The notes beneath the pieces were generated by a model, which made no database searches, was not told the origin of the DNA, and saw only the letters and a program-made list of their open reading frames with translations. The position numbers and the translations under genes were made by a program. Shown here one piece after another: positions 45,413 through 54,960 of a stretch of DNA of 64,000 nucleotides (positions within the stretch are counted from its first letter, which is position 1; each line of letters opens with the position of its first letter). This DNA is from Streptococcus equinus (GTDB lineage Bacteria; Bacillota; Bacilli; Lactobacillales; Streptococcaceae): contig NZ_FNJK01000002.1 of the NCBI RefSeq assembly GCF_900104225.1, positions 124,001 to 188,000 on the forward strand, read 5' to 3'.

Positions 45413-46045
45413 ATGCGTAAAAAACCTATTATTATTGGTGTGACTGGTGGTTCTGGAGGCGGAAAAACCAGCGTTTCTAAAGCAATTTTGGCAAATTTCC
45501 AAGATCAAAAAATTGCTATGATTCAACACGATTCTTACTATAAAGATCAAAGCCACTTGACTTTTGAAGAACGTGTATCAACTAACTATGACCACCCACT
45601 TGCTTTTGATACTGATTTGATGATTGAACACATCAATGAATTGATTGCAGGTCGCCCAGTAGATATTCCAATTTACGATTACACACTACACACACGTAGT
45701 GAAAAAACATATCGCCAAGAACCTCAAGATGTTATCATCGTTGAAGGTATCTTGGTTCTTGAAGACAAACGTCTTCGTGATTTGATGGATATCAAACTTT
45801 TTGTTGATACTGATGATGATATCCGTATTATCCGCCGTATCAAACGTGATATGGAAGAACGCGGACGTAGCCTTGATAGTGTTATTGAACAATACACTTC
45901 AGTGGTTAAACCAATGTTCCATCAATTCATCGAACCAACAAAACGTTATGCAGACATCATCATCCCAGAAGGTGCTTCAAATGTTGTCGCAATCGACCTT
46001 ATCAATACTAAAATTGCTGCAATTTTGAAAGATAACGAAGAATAA
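45413..46045 (+). CDS. udk: Uridine kinase
   Basis: 210 aa. Phosphorylates uridine and cytidine in pyrimidine salvage. The P-loop [16 protein letters not shown] (8-23), HDSYYKD with the catalytic aspartate, and DYDHP-like NYDHPLAFD are present, as is the lid segment [13 protein letters not shown]. Normal family length. It has its own promoter upstream and a terminator after it. Confidence 0.95.
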   Translation: MRKKPIIIGVTGGSGGGKTSVSKAILANFQDQKIAMIQHDSYYKDQSHLTFEERVSTNYDHPLAFDTDLMIEHINELIAGRPVDIPIYDYTLHTRSEKTYRQEPQDVIIVEGILVLEDKRLRDLMDIKLFVDTDDDIRIIRRIKRDMEERGRSLDSVIEQYTSVVKPMFHQFIEPTKRYADIIIPEGASNVVAIDLINTKIAAILKDNEE

Positions 46046-46048
46046 GTG

Positions 46049-46080
46049 AAGGGCTGGAAAACCAGCTCTTTTACTTTTTT
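46049..46080 (+). terminator. Terminator of udk
   Basis: GGGCTGG (46051-46057) pairs with CCAGCTC (46062-46068) around AAAA; two T-runs follow. Confidence 0.75.
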
Positions 46081-46085
46081 GAAAT

Positions 46086-46100
46086 TATTTTCAGAAAATT
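46086..46100 (+). promoter_or_regulatory. CodY box before the leu operon
   Basis: TATTTTCAGAAAATT matches 14 of 15 positions of the CodY consensus, 21 bp upstream of the -35 box. Confidence 0.8.
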
Positions 46101-46121
46101 TGTTTTATTTAGATTATTCTG

Positions 46122-46150
46122 TTGACTTTTACCTTAGAAAGGGGTATTAT
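46122..46150 (+). promoter_or_regulatory. leu operon promoter
   Basis: TTGACT (46122-46127), a 17-bp spacer and TATTAT (46145-46150). Transcription should start near 46157. Confidence 0.75.
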
Positions 46151-46187
46151 GTTAAAAAACGAAAAACATCGAAGGGAAAATAAGTCA

Positions 46188-46235
46188 ATGACATTCGCAA
46201 CAATGACAGTCTTGCTATTGCGTAATGAGGGCTAG
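46188..46235 (+). CDS. leuL: Leucine leader peptide
   Basis: 15 codons, MTFATMTVLLLRNEG, with three consecutive leucine codons (TTG CTA TTG, 46212-46220) and the ribosome site GAAGGG about 15 bases upstream. It sits between the leu promoter and an attenuator. Scarce Leu-tRNA should stall the ribosome on the leucine run and shift the RNA towards antitermination. The arrangement is that of classical amino acid attenuators. I am confident in the design, less in translation efficiency. Confidence 0.85.
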   Translation: MTFATMTVLLLRNEG

Positions 46236-46320
46236 TGCAGAAAGAGCATTAGTCCTGTTTGGCTTACCAAGCGGGATAAAAACATCTCGCTTGGCCGTGA
46301 GATGTTTTTATTTTTATTTT
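46228..46320 (+). promoter_or_regulatory. leu attenuator (competing hairpins)
   Basis: Hairpin 1 pairs AGGGCTAGTGC (46228 on) with GCATTAGTCCT. The antiterminator pairs CCAAGCG (46267-46273) with CGCTTGG (46288-46294). The terminator pairs AAAACATCTC (46279-46288) with GAGATGTTTT (46299-46308), followed by T-rich sequence. Antiterminator and terminator share bases and cannot coexist. Confidence 0.85.
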
Positions 46321-46352
46321 AATGTTTTTGCTAGAATTAGAAAGAGGTTACT

Positions 46353-47918
46353 ATGCGTAAAGTTGAATTTCTTGATACCACTCTTCGTGATGGCGAACAA
46401 ACGCCAGGGGTGAATTTTTCAGTTAAAGAAAAAGTTGCGATTGCTAAGCAACTTGAAAAATGGGGCATTGCTTCTATTGAAGCGGGATTCCCAGCAGCAA
46501 GTCCCGATTCTTTTGAAGCTGTTCGTCAAATTTCAGAAGCTATGACAACAACAGCGGTATCAGGTTTGGCACGTTCTGTGAAATCTGATATTGATGCTTG
46601 TTATGAAGCTTTGAAGGATGCTAAATACCCACAATGTCACGTTTTCATTGCTACAAGCCCTATTCACCGTGAATACAAACTGAAAAAATCAAAAGAAGAA
46701 ATTCTTGATATTATCAAGGAACATGTTACTTATGCGCGTAGTAAATTTGATGTAGTAGAGTTTTCTCCTGAAGATGCCACTCGTACAGAACTTGATTACT
46801 TGCTTGAAGTAGTTCAGACGGCAGTAGACGCAGGTGCTACCTATATTAATATTCCAGATACTGTAGGATTTACAACACCTGAAGAATTCGGTAATATTTT
46901 TAAATACCTCATTGAAAATGTAAAATCTGACCGTGATATTATTTTCAGTCCACACTGCCATGATGACCTTGGTATGGCTACTGCTAATACCCTTGCAGCT
47001 ATTAAAAATGGTGCAGGCCGTGTAGAAGGTACTGTTAATGGCATTGGTGAACGTGCTGGTAACGTTGCTCTTGAAGAAATCGCAGTGGCTCTTAACATTC
47101 GTGAAGATTACTACCAAGCAACATCAGATATTATTCTTAACGAAACAGTTAATACGTCAGAATTGATTTCTCGTTTCTCAGGTATTCCAATTCCTAAAAA
47201 TAAAGCTGTGGTCGGCGGTAATGCCTTCTCGCACGAATCAGGTATTCACCAAGATGGTGTGCTTAAAAATCCACTTACTTACGAAATTATTACTCCAGAA
47301 CTAGTTGGTGTTAAGCATAACTCACTTCCACTTGGTAAACTTTCAGGTCGTCATGCCTTTGTTGAAAAACTAAAAGAGTTGGAAATTGCTTTTGAAGAAA
47401 ATGAAATCAAACCGCTCTTTAGCAAATTCAAAAAATTGGCTGATAAGAAAACAGAAATTACAGATGCTGATATTCGTGCCTTGGTTGCGGGTACAGAAAT
47501 TGAAAATCCTGAAGGTTTCCACTTTGGTGATTTGAAATTAACTTCTAATCCAGATGAAACAGTGACTGCTGAAGTGGTGATGATTAATGCTGAGGATGAA
47601 GAAGTTGATGTAGCAGCTGATGGTAAAGGTTCTGTAGAAGCTATTTATAATGCCGTCGATAAATTCTTTAATCAAAAAGTTCGTCTTCTTAGCTATACTA
47701 TGGATGCTGTAACAGATGGTATTGATTCACAAGCTCGTGTGTCTGTTTCTATTGAAAACATCGATACGGGTACTATTTTCAATGCATCAGGTATTGATTT
47801 TGATGTTTTAAAAGCAGGTGCCATTGCTTATGTTAATGCTAATGCTTTGGTTCAAAAAGAAAATGCGGGAGAAATTGGAAAAGCTGTTTCATTCCGTGAT
47901 GTGCCTACAAATGATTAA
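46353..47918 (+). CDS. leuA: 2-isopropylmalate synthase
   Basis: 521 aa. First committed step of leucine synthesis: acetyl-CoA plus 2-oxoisovalerate. The DRE-TIM barrel starts EFLDTTLRDGEQTPGVNFSV and has FSPHCHDDLGMATAN with the metal-binding histidines, then GNAFSHESGIHQDG. The C-terminal ~120 residues form the leucine-feedback domain. Ribosome site AAAGAGG. First gene of the operon, under both CodY-type and attenuation control. Confidence 0.96.
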   Translation: MRKVEFLDTTLRDGEQTPGVNFSVKEKVAIAKQLEKWGIASIEAGFPAASPDSFEAVRQISEAMTTTAVSGLARSVKSDIDACYEALKDAKYPQCHVFIATSPIHREYKLKKSKEEILDIIKEHVTYARSKFDVVEFSPEDATRTELDYLLEVVQTAVDAGATYINIPDTVGFTTPEEFGNIFKYLIENVKSDRDIIFSPHCHDDLGMATANTLAAIKNGAGRVEGTVNGIGERAGNVALEEIAVALNIREDYYQATSDIILNETVNTSELISRFSGIPIPKNKAVVGGNAFSHESGIHQDGVLKNPLTYEIITPELVGVKHNSLPLGKLSGRHAFVEKLKELEIAFEENEIKPLFSKFKKLADKKTEITDADIRALVAGTEIENPEGFHFGDLKLTSNPDETVTAEVVMINAEDEEVDVAADGKGSVEAIYNAVDKFFNQKVRLLSYTMDAVTDGIDSQARVSVSIENIDTGTIFNASGIDFDVLKAGAIAYVNANALVQKENAGEIGKAVSFRDVPTND

Positions 47919-47966
47919 GAAAGGATAGAGCGTGAAGAACAGTTTGTTTTCTCGCAAGTGATGATT

Positions 47967-49004
47967 ATGACTAAAAAGATTGTGACTTTGGCTGGTGATG
48001 GTATTGGCCCAGAAATTATGGCAGCTGGTTTAGAAGTTCTTGAAGCTGTTGCTGATAAAATTGGATTTGATTACGATATTAATGCTAAACCTTTTGGTGG
48101 TGCAGGGATTGACGCTTGTGGTCATCCCCTACCAAAAGATACCTTAGATGCCGCTAAAGCAGCGGATGCTATTTTGCTAGCAGCTATTGGTGGACCAAAA
48201 TACGATAATGCAACAGTTCGTCCTGAGCAAGGTTTGCTTGCTATTCGTAAAGAATTGAACTTGTTTGCTAATATTCGTCCAGTTCGTATCTTTGATGCCC
48301 TTAAACACTTGTCACCATTGAAACCTGAACGCATTGAAGGGGTTGATTTTGTGGTGGTTCGTGAATTGACTGGTGGTATCTACTTTGGTGAACATAAGTT
48401 GGAAGATGAAGCGGCACGTGATATTAATGATTATTCTGCTCAAGAAATTCGTCGAATCATTCGCAAAGCCTTTGAATTGGCTCAAGTTCGTGGCAAAAAA
48501 GTAACTAGCATTGATAAACAAAATGTTCTAGCAACTTCAAAATTATGGCGAAAAGTGGCTGAAGAAGTTGCTCTAGAATTTCCAGATGTGACATTGGAAC
48601 ATCAATTAGTGGATAGTGCAGCTATGATTATGATTACAAATCCATCACGTTTTGATGTTGTGGTGACTGAAAATCTATTTGGTGATATTCTCTCTGATGA
48701 GTCAAGTGTTCTTCCTGGTACTCTTGGGGTTATGCCTTCAGCTAGTCATTCAGAAAACGGACCAAGTCTTTATGAACCAATCCATGGTTCAGCACCTGAT
48801 ATTGCTGGAAAAGGGATTGCCAATCCGGTTAGTATGATTTTGTCAGTAGCTATGATGCTTCGCGAAAGTTTTGGAGAGCTTGCTGGAGCAGAAATGATTG
48901 AAGAAGCTGTTGATAAAACCTTTAATCAAGGTATTTTGACGCGTGATTTAGGTGGTCAAGCTTCAACAACAGAAATGACAGCAGCAATTATTGCAAATCT
49001 ATGA
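47967..49004 (+). CDS. leuB: 3-isopropylmalate dehydrogenase
   Basis: 345 aa. Oxidatively decarboxylates 3-isopropylmalate. Motifs: LAGDGIGPEIM, RELTGGIYFG, TENLFGDILSDE and HGSAPDIAGKGIANP for NAD. In-frame ATGs at 47958, 47961 and 47967 compete; the family start MTKKIVTLAGDG favours 47967. None has a strong ribosome site close by, and AAAGGA lies ~40 bp upstream. Its stop overlaps the following small gene by four bases (ATGA). Confidence 0.93.
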   Translation: MTKKIVTLAGDGIGPEIMAAGLEVLEAVADKIGFDYDINAKPFGGAGIDACGHPLPKDTLDAAKAADAILLAAIGGPKYDNATVRPEQGLLAIRKELNLFANIRPVRIFDALKHLSPLKPERIEGVDFVVVRELTGGIYFGEHKLEDEAARDINDYSAQEIRRIIRKAFELAQVRGKKVTSIDKQNVLATSKLWRKVAEEVALEFPDVTLEHQLVDSAAMIMITNPSRFDVVVTENLFGDILSDESSVLPGTLGVMPSASHSENGPSLYEPIHGSAPDIAGKGIANPVSMILSVAMMLRESFGELAGAEMIEEAVDKTFNQGILTRDLGGQASTTEMTAAIIANL

Positions 49005-49279
49005 GTTTAAAAGATTATACAGTCCTTGTTTTTATTCTATGGAATGTCTTTGTCTTTATCACTTATGGTGTTGATAAACAAAAGGCTAAGTCTGGCCATT
49101 GGCGAATTCCAGAAAAGACATTATTGTGGGAAAGTATTTTACTTGGTGGAGTGGGAGCTTTACTTGGCGGTAAGTTTTTTCACCATAAAACCTTAAAATG
49201 GTATTTTAAAGTATGTTGGTATTTAGGGATTATTATTGACATTGCTTTTGTTTATTGGCTTTTAGTCATGTGGCATTGA
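49001..49279 (+). CDS. DUF1294 small membrane protein inside the leu operon
   Basis: 92 aa. The family hallmarks are visible: an N-terminal hydrophobic segment (6-22), YGVDKQKAKSGHWRIPE, LLWESILLGGVGALLGGKFFHHKT and a C-terminal helix (70-88). Function unknown. ATGA overlap with leuB makes it translationally coupled, so it must be made whenever LeuB is. Its place between leuB and leuC is a feature to note; nothing in the sequence links it to leucine chemistry. Confidence 0.88.
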   Translation: MSLKDYTVLVFILWNVFVFITYGVDKQKAKSGHWRIPEKTLLWESILLGGVGALLGGKFFHHKTLKWYFKVCWYLGIIIDIAFVYWLLVMWH

Positions 49280-49316
49280 TGGTTAAGGAATAAATAAGAA
49301 GACAGTGGAGGAAAAT

Positions 49317-50705
49317 ATGAGCGGAAAATCGATTTTTGATAAGCTTTGGGAACGTCACGTGATTACAGGTGAAGAAGGTGAACCTCAGCTTATGTATGTG
49401 GATCAGCATTATATTCATGAAGTAACAAGTCCGCAGGCTTTTCAAGGTCTTAGAGATGCTGGTCGTAAAGTGCGTCGTCCAGAGTTAACATTTGGAACAA
49501 CTGACCATAATGTTCCAACGGTTGATATTTTCAATATTCGTGATTTGATTTCAAAAAATCAAATTGACACTCTTGCCCGAAATGTTGAAGAATTTGGCAT
49601 TGATGCGGCAACACATGGTACAGAACGTCAAGGAATTGTGCACATGGTAGGTCCAGAAACAGGACGCAGTCAACCTGGTAAATTTATTGTCTGCGGGGAC
49701 AGCCATACAGCAACTCATGGTGCTTTTGGAGCAATTGCTTTTGGTATCGGAACATCAGAAGTTGAACATGTGTTTGCTACACAATGTATCTGGCAAGTAA
49801 AACCGAAAAAAATGAAGGTTGAATTTGTCGGAAAACCACAAAAAGGTGTGTACTCAAAAGACTTTATCCTTGCTCTGATTGCTCAATATGGCGTTGATGC
49901 TGGTGTTGGTTATGCGGTTGAGTATTGTGGTGAAGCCATTGATGCTCTTTCAATGGATGAACGCATGACTATTGCTAATATGTCTATTGAATTTGGTGCA
50001 AAAATGGGCTTGATGAATCCAGACCAAAAAACTTTTGATTATGTTAAAGGTCGCGAAGCAGCACCAAAAGGTGAAAAATTTGAGCAGGCCGTAGAAGATT
50101 GGAAAACATTGGTTTCTGATCCAGATGCTGAATATGACAAGGTTATTACCATTGATGTTTCTGAATTGGCACCGATGGTGACTTGGGGAACAAACCCAGA
50201 AATGGGTGTTGAATTTGGTAAACCATTCCCAGAAATTAAAGATATGAATGATGAACGTGCCTATCATTATATGGATATCAAACCTGGTGATAAAGCTGAA
50301 GATATTGATCTTGGCTATGTTTTCATTGGATCTTGTACTAATGCTCGCCTTTCAGATCTTCAATTGGCAGCTAAGATTGTTGAAGGCAAACACATTTCGC
50401 CAAAACTAACAGCTATTGTTGTTCCAGGATCTCGTCCAGTTAAGAAAGAGGCAGAGCGTCTTGGCCTTGATAAAATTTTTATGGATGCTGGTTTTGAATG
50501 GCGTGAACCAGGATGCTCAATGTGTCTTGGAATGAATCCAGACCACGTGCCAGAGGGGGTTCATTGTGCCTCAACAAGTAACCGTAACTTTGAAGGACGT
50601 CAAGGTTTCGGAGCAAGAACTCACCTTTGTAGCCCAGCTATGGCAGCAGCGGCAGCTATTGCAGGTAAGTTCGTTGATGTTCGTCAACTATCAGAAGTTC
50701 AGTAA
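49317..50705 (+). CDS. leuC: 3-isopropylmalate dehydratase large subunit
   Basis: 462 aa. Aconitase-fold [4Fe-4S] enzyme, isomerising 2- to 3-isopropylmalate with LeuD. Cluster cysteines are in [13 protein letters not shown] and [13 protein letters not shown]; substrate motifs include [15 protein letters not shown] placed the start at 49317, right after GGAGGAAAAT, rather than at the in-frame ATG at 49305 that precedes part of that ribosome site. Confidence 0.96.
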   Translation: MSGKSIFDKLWERHVITGEEGEPQLMYVDQHYIHEVTSPQAFQGLRDAGRKVRRPELTFGTTDHNVPTVDIFNIRDLISKNQIDTLARNVEEFGIDAATHGTERQGIVHMVGPETGRSQPGKFIVCGDSHTATHGAFGAIAFGIGTSEVEHVFATQCIWQVKPKKMKVEFVGKPQKGVYSKDFILALIAQYGVDAGVGYAVEYCGEAIDALSMDERMTIANMSIEFGAKMGLMNPDQKTFDYVKGREAAPKGEKFEQAVEDWKTLVSDPDAEYDKVITIDVSELAPMVTWGTNPEMGVEFGKPFPEIKDMNDERAYHYMDIKPGDKAEDIDLGYVFIGSCTNARLSDLQLAAKIVEGKHISPKLTAIVVPGSRPVKKEAERLGLDKIFMDAGFEWREPGCSMCLGMNPDHVPEGVHCASTSNRNFEGRQGFGARTHLCSPAMAAAAAIAGKFVDVRQLSEVQ

Positions 50706-50717
50706 AGGAGAGAGATA

Positions 50718-51308
50718 ATGGAAAAATTTACTGTTTACACAGGGAAATCTGTCCCTTTGATGAATGATAATATTGATACTGACCAACTCATTCCTAAGCA
50801 ATTCTTAAAAGCAGTTGATAAAAAAGGTTTTGGTAAGAATCTCTTGTTTGAGTGGCGTTATCTTAATGATAATTATGATGAAAATCCTGATTTTATCTTT
50901 AACCAACCTGAATATCGTGATGCAACTATCTTGATTTCTGGAGATAACTTTGGATCAGGGTCATCACGTGAGCATGCGGCTTGGGCTTTGGAAGATTATG
51001 GTTTCCGATGTGTCATTGCTGGTTCATTTTCAGATATTCATTATAATAACGAATTGAAAAATGGAATGCTTCCAATTGTTCAACCTTTGGAAGTTCGTCA
51101 GAAATTAGCAGCTCTACCAGCAGGAGAAGAAATTACTATTGATTTGCCAAATCAAGTCATTAAATCATCAGCTGGAGAATTTCCGTTTGACATTGATGGT
51201 GAGTGGAAGCGTAAATTGGTTCTTGGCCTTGATGATATTGGAATTACCCTTCAATACGAAGATTTAATTTCAGCCTACGAAAACAATCGACCAAGTTACT
51301 GGCAATAA
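50718..51308 (+). CDS. leuD: 3-isopropylmalate dehydratase small subunit
   Basis: 196 aa, swivelling domain partner of LeuC. Motifs [14 protein letters not shown] and the substrate loop [17 protein letters not shown] are present. Starts 12 bp after leuC behind AAAGGAGAG. Last gene of the operon. Confidence 0.96.
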   Translation: MEKFTVYTGKSVPLMNDNIDTDQLIPKQFLKAVDKKGFGKNLLFEWRYLNDNYDENPDFIFNQPEYRDATILISGDNFGSGSSREHAAWALEDYGFRCVIAGSFSDIHYNNELKNGMLPIVQPLEVRQKLAALPAGEEITIDLPNQVIKSSAGEFPFDIDGEWKRKLVLGLDDIGITLQYEDLISAYENNRPSYWQ

Positions 51309-51357
51309 GTTAAAAATCAGTAGGTAAACAAACGAAGCAGTCATTTTAATATAAATT

Positions 51358-51389
51358 GAGTTGAGATGCCATTGTCTCAGCTCTTTTTT
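51358..51389 (+). terminator. Terminator of the leu operon
   Basis: GAGTTGAGA (51358-51366) pairs with TCTCAGCTC (51375-51383), followed by T6. Confidence 0.85.
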
Positions 51390-51448
51390 ACTCAAATATC
51401 ATTTTTCAAAGTATGACGAAGTGGCGTTTTTTTGCTATAATTAACCTT

Positions 51449-51943
51449 ATGGAAAATACTAAGAAAATTGAGAATTATGAAATCATGTTAGCGCAAGCAA
51501 ATGCTTTATTTGCTAACGAGAAGAACTTGTTGTCAAACCTTTCAAATGCCAGTGCGCTTTTAAAAATGACTTTGCCAAATTCTGTTTTTACAGGATTTTA
51601 CCTTTATAATGGTGAAGAGTTGCTTTTAGGGCCATTCCAAGGTGGTGTATCTTGTGTGCACATTAAGCTTGGTAAAGGTGTTTGTGGAGAATCGGCTGCT
51701 AATCGTGAAACAATGATTGTCGCAGATGTCACAAAACACGCTAATTATATCGCTTGTGATTCAGCTGCCATGAGTGAAATCGTTGTTCCTATGGTCAAAG
51801 ATGGTAAATTAGTTGGTGTTTTAGACTTGGACTCACGTTTGACGGATGATTACGATGCTATTGACCAAGAATACCTTGAAAAATTAGCAGCGATTCTTGT
51901 TGAAAAATCATATTGGAATTTAGATATGTTTGGAGTTGAATAA
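51449..51943 (+). CDS. GAF-domain free methionine-(R)-sulfoxide reductase
   Basis: 164 aa, YebR/fRMsr type GAF protein. The three cysteines C69 (VSCVHIK), C79 (KGVCGES) and C103 (YIACDSAA) have the 10- and 24-residue spacing of characterised fRMsr enzymes, so repair of oxidised free methionine is the likely role. The ATG at 51449 lies 7 nt after an extended -10 (TGC TATAAT, -10 at 51436-51441) and has no ribosome site: probably leaderless. The frame extends upstream to 51413, but that would start before the promoter. dnaX starts two bases after its stop. Confidence 0.88.
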   Translation: MENTKKIENYEIMLAQANALFANEKNLLSNLSNASALLKMTLPNSVFTGFYLYNGEELLLGPFQGGVSCVHIKLGKGVCGESAANRETMIVADVTKHANYIACDSAAMSEIVVPMVKDGKLVGVLDLDSRLTDDYDAIDQEYLEKLAAILVEKSYWNLDMFGVE

Positions 51944-51945
51944 TA

Positions 51946-53625
51946 ATGTATCAAGCCCTCTATCGAAAATACCGTAGTCAAACCTTTGACGAAATGGTTG
52001 GACAAACGGTTATTTCAACGACTTTAAAACAAGCAGTGGCATCTGGAAAGATTAGCCATGCTTACTTGTTTTCAGGTCCACGAGGAACTGGTAAAACCAG
52101 TGCCGCTAAAATTTTTGCTAAGGCTATGAACTGTCCTCACCAAGTTAATGGTGAACCTTGTAATCAATGTGATATTTGTCGCGATATTACTAATGGTAGT
52201 CTTGAAGATGTCATTGAAATTGATGCGGCTTCTAATAATGGGGTTGATGAAATTCGTGAAATTCGTGATAAATCAACCTATGCCCCAAGTCGTGCTACCT
52301 ATAAAGTTTACATCATTGATGAAGTGCATATGTTATCAACTGGAGCTTTTAATGCACTTTTGAAAACTTTGGAAGAGCCAACTGAAAATGTTGTCTTTAT
52401 TTTAGCGACGACAGAACTACACAAAATTCCAGCGACGATTTTGTCACGTGTTCAACGTTTTGAGTTTAAAGCTATTAAATTAGCAGCTATCCGTGATCAT
52501 TTGGCTAGCATTTTAGACAAAGAAGGTATTTCTTATGAAGAAGACGCCTTGACCTTGATTGCACGCTGTGCAGAAGGTGGAATGCGTGATGCACTTTCTA
52601 TTCTTGATCAAGCATTGAGCTTGACAGCTGATAATCACGTATCATTAGCTATTGCAGAAGAAATCACTGGCAGCATTTCAATGACGGCTTTAGATGATTT
52701 TGTGGCAAATGTTTTAGCAAATCAAACAAGTCAAGCGTTGGCAAATCTTGAGACGATTTTCGATAGCGGTAAGAGTATGAGTCGTTTCGCAACGGATTTA
52801 TTGAATTATCTTCGTGATTTATTGGTTGTTCAAAGTGGTGGTGAAAATACTCACACTAGTCAAACCTTCCAAGAAAATCTAGCTGGCCTTCAACAAGAAC
52901 GCATTTTTGCTATGATTGACCTTGTGACTAAAGCCTTACCTGAAATTAAAAATGGTGTTCAGCCTAAAATTTATGCTGAAATGTTAACCATTCAATTATC
53001 AGAATCAGGTAAGCAAGCAGCTCTAGCCCAAGTACCAGAAGGTTTATCAGATGAACTTGCAAGACTACAGTCAGAAATCAAGGACTTGAAAGATGAACTA
53101 GCTAAACTAGATAGCTCTGCCATTTCACAAAAAACGCCAAATCGTAAAAAATCTAAGGCAAGTTATCAATACAAGGTTGATCGTGTTAAGATTTTGACGA
53201 TTATGGAAGAGACAATTGTAGATAGTCAGAAATCAAGAGAGTATCTTGAAGCTCTTAAAGGAGCTTGGAATGAAATCTTAGACAGTATTTCTGCTCAAGA
53301 TCGTGCTCTTTTGCTTGGTTCAGAACCTGTTCTTGCTAATAGTGAAAATGCTATTTTGGCCTTTGATGCAGCTTTTAATGCTGAGCAAGCCATGAAGCGA
53401 ACGGACCTCAATGATATGTTTGGAAACATCATGAGTAAAGCTGCTGGCTTTTCACCAAATATTTTGGCTGTCCCGCGAAAAGACTTTAACAGTATCCGAA
53501 CAGAATTTGCTCAAAATTTGAAAAAACAAAAACAAGCACCCGTTCAAGAAGAAGTTAAAGATGATTCCTTTATTCCTGAAGGGTTTGACTTTCTAGCAGA
53601 TAAAATTAATAAAGTAGAAGATTAA
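51946..53625 (+). CDS. dnaX: DNA polymerase III subunits gamma/tau
   Basis: 559 aa. Clamp-loader ATPase. Walker A GPRGTGKTSAAK (45-56), zinc module CPHQVNGEPCNQCDIC, Walker B VYIIDEVHML and the SRC-like LSRVQRF are present. The C-terminal ~200 residues are charged and helical, matching tau in Gram-positives. It begins two bases after the fRMsr gene and likely depends on that gene's promoter, an uncommon pairing of metabolic repair and replication genes that is conserved in streptococci to my knowledge. Confidence 0.95.
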   Translation: MYQALYRKYRSQTFDEMVGQTVISTTLKQAVASGKISHAYLFSGPRGTGKTSAAKIFAKAMNCPHQVNGEPCNQCDICRDITNGSLEDVIEIDAASNNGVDEIREIRDKSTYAPSRATYKVYIIDEVHMLSTGAFNALLKTLEEPTENVVFILATTELHKIPATILSRVQRFEFKAIKLAAIRDHLASILDKEGISYEEDALTLIARCAEGGMRDALSILDQALSLTADNHVSLAIAEEITGSISMTALDDFVANVLANQTSQALANLETIFDSGKSMSRFATDLLNYLRDLLVVQSGGENTHTSQTFQENLAGLQQERIFAMIDLVTKALPEIKNGVQPKIYAEMLTIQLSESGKQAALAQVPEGLSDELARLQSEIKDLKDELAKLDSSAISQKTPNRKKSKASYQYKVDRVKILTIMEETIVDSQKSREYLEALKGAWNEILDSISAQDRALLLGSEPVLANSENAILAFDAAFNAEQAMKRTDLNDMFGNIMSKAAGFSPNILAVPRKDFNSIRTEFAQNLKKQKQAPVQEEVKDDSFIPEGFDFLADKINKVED

Positions 53626-53626
53626 A

Positions 53627-53656
53627 AAGAATCCGAGTCATAACTCGGATTCTTTT
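53627..53656 (+). terminator. Terminator of dnaX
   Basis: AAGAATCCGAGT (53627-53638) pairs with ACTCGGATTCTT (53643-53654). Confidence 0.85.
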
Positions 53657-53713
53657 ACTATCGAAAACATGATAATAACTGATAAAAGCAAGTATCTATG
53701 CTATAATAAACGT

Positions 53714-53908
53714 ATGACTAAGAGACGTTTTATATTAATGGCACTAATGTGTGCTTTTGAAACTTACTTTTTTAATGAATGTTTATTTGATGGTGACTAT
53801 TTCTTTGCTTTCTTTTGGGGGCTATTGTTGCTTCGTGATATTCAGCGTGCTTACACAGTTGATAAACTGTTGCAGACCCTGACATCAACTACCAAGAAGA
53901 AAGACTGA
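53714..53908 (+). CDS. DUF3272 small membrane protein
   Basis: 64 aa: basic start MTKRRF, hydrophobic 7-15, then FFNECLFDGDYFFAFFWGLLLLRDIQRAY, and a polar tail of Thr and Lys. I recognise it as the streptococcal DUF3272 family, function unknown. Extended -10 TGC TATAAT (53702-53707) ends 6 nt before the ATG and there is no ribosome site, so a leaderless mRNA is predicted. The frame is open back to 53669, before the promoter. Its end overlaps the convergent birA by 20 bp. Confidence 0.75.
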   Translation: MTKRRFILMALMCAFETYFFNECLFDGDYFFAFFWGLLLLRDIQRAYTVDKLLQTLTSTTKKKD

Positions 53909-54827
53909 TTTCACCACTGCGGAGTAATTTCTCTTGACCATCGTCAAGTTTAACAATCAGGTGCCCTTGATTAGTAATATCTTGGGCAAGGCCTGTATAT
54001 AGACAATCATTTTCCATAAAGGTCACTTGTTTGTTGAGAACAAGTGATTTTTCTTTATAGACTTTGATTAAATCCTTTTCTGGAATGGTAAAGAAGAGAT
54101 TCCAGATTTCGGTAATGAGTTGGTTTCGTGTAATACTTGGTTGAGTAGAAAAAAGTGAGCCGGCTTTTTCAGAAATGTTATCTGGAAAGTCTGTGATGTG
54201 GAAATTAATACCAACTCCGATAATAACATCAGTAATCAATCCTGTTTCAACGGATGAAATGGCCTCAGTTAAAATGCCAGCGATTTTTTTACCATTGTAG
54301 TAGATATCGTTAACCCACTTGATTTCTGTTTCGATGCCTGTTAGTCGAGAAATGGCTTTTACGATACTTGAAGCAACCATGAGAGTATATGGTTTGACGT
54401 CTTCAAAGGGAACATTTGGTTTAAGGTGAAGTGACATGTAAATGCCACCTTGTTTTGAAGCAAAAAATTGTCTGCCAAAGCGTCCCTTAGCTTGTTCTTG
54501 GCTAGGAGCTAAGTAGAGATGCGTTTGTTTATCTATATCCATGTTATTTTTAGCATCTAATTGAGTTGATTCGCTTTTTTCATTAAGGGTGACAGCAATT
54601 TTAAGATCTTTAGAAATAACTTCTGGAAGAAGTAAATCGCCTGAGATGATTTTGTAGCCACGTTTTTTGATTGAATCAATTTGGATGCCTTTTTCTTCTA
54701 AAGCTTTGATAGCTTTCCAAATAGCGGTGCGGGACAGTTCAAATTCATTTGCCAAAGCCTCTCCACTAGTATAATCACTTTGGTCTTGCAAGTAGTAATA
54801 GATTTTTTCGTAGGTTTTCATACTCAT
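53889..54827 (-). CDS. birA: Bifunctional biotin ligase/biotin operon repressor
   Basis: 312 aa. An N-terminal winged helix (about 1-65; SGEALANEFELSRTAIWKAIKALEE) precedes the ligase domain. The biotinyl-AMP loop is QAKGRFGRQF, and KWVNDIYYNGKKIAGILTEA holds the catalytic lysine. The C-terminal SH3-like domain ends the protein. It attaches biotin to carboxylase carriers; whether the DNA-binding domain still acts on a biotin operon cannot be judged here. Its 3' end overlaps DUF3272. Confidence 0.93.
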   Translation of the reverse strand: MSMKTYEKIYYYLQDQSDYTSGEALANEFELSRTAIWKAIKALEEKGIQIDSIKKRGYKIISGDLLLPEVISKDLKIAVTLNEKSESTQLDAKNNMDIDKQTHLYLAPSQEQAKGRFGRQFFASKQGGIYMSLHLKPNVPFEDVKPYTLMVASSIVKAISRLTGIETEIKWVNDIYYNGKKIAGILTEAISSVETGLITDVIIGVGINFHITDFPDNISEKAGSLFSTQPSITRNQLITEIWNLFFTIPEKDLIKVYKEKSLVLNKQVTFMENDCLYTGLAQDITNQGHLIVKLDDGQEKLLRSGEISLSSW

Positions 54828-54960
54828 AGTATAATATATTTTTTCTAAATATTCTTAATAAAACTAGAAATTGTTACGAAATGGTAAGAATTTTTCTATA
54901 GGCAATTTAGGTAAAATGTGATACACTATTCTAGTCAATGAGTCCCGATAAGACAATCTA

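Noticed and set aside
46225..46413. 62-codon plus-strand frame before leuA
   Set aside because: It runs through the attenuator terminator and into leuA in another frame; the 15-codon leucine leader explains the region better.
46689..47117. 142-codon minus-strand frame inside leuA
   Set aside because: Shadow of the leuA coding sequence; no ribosome site and implausible Cys/Phe-rich product.
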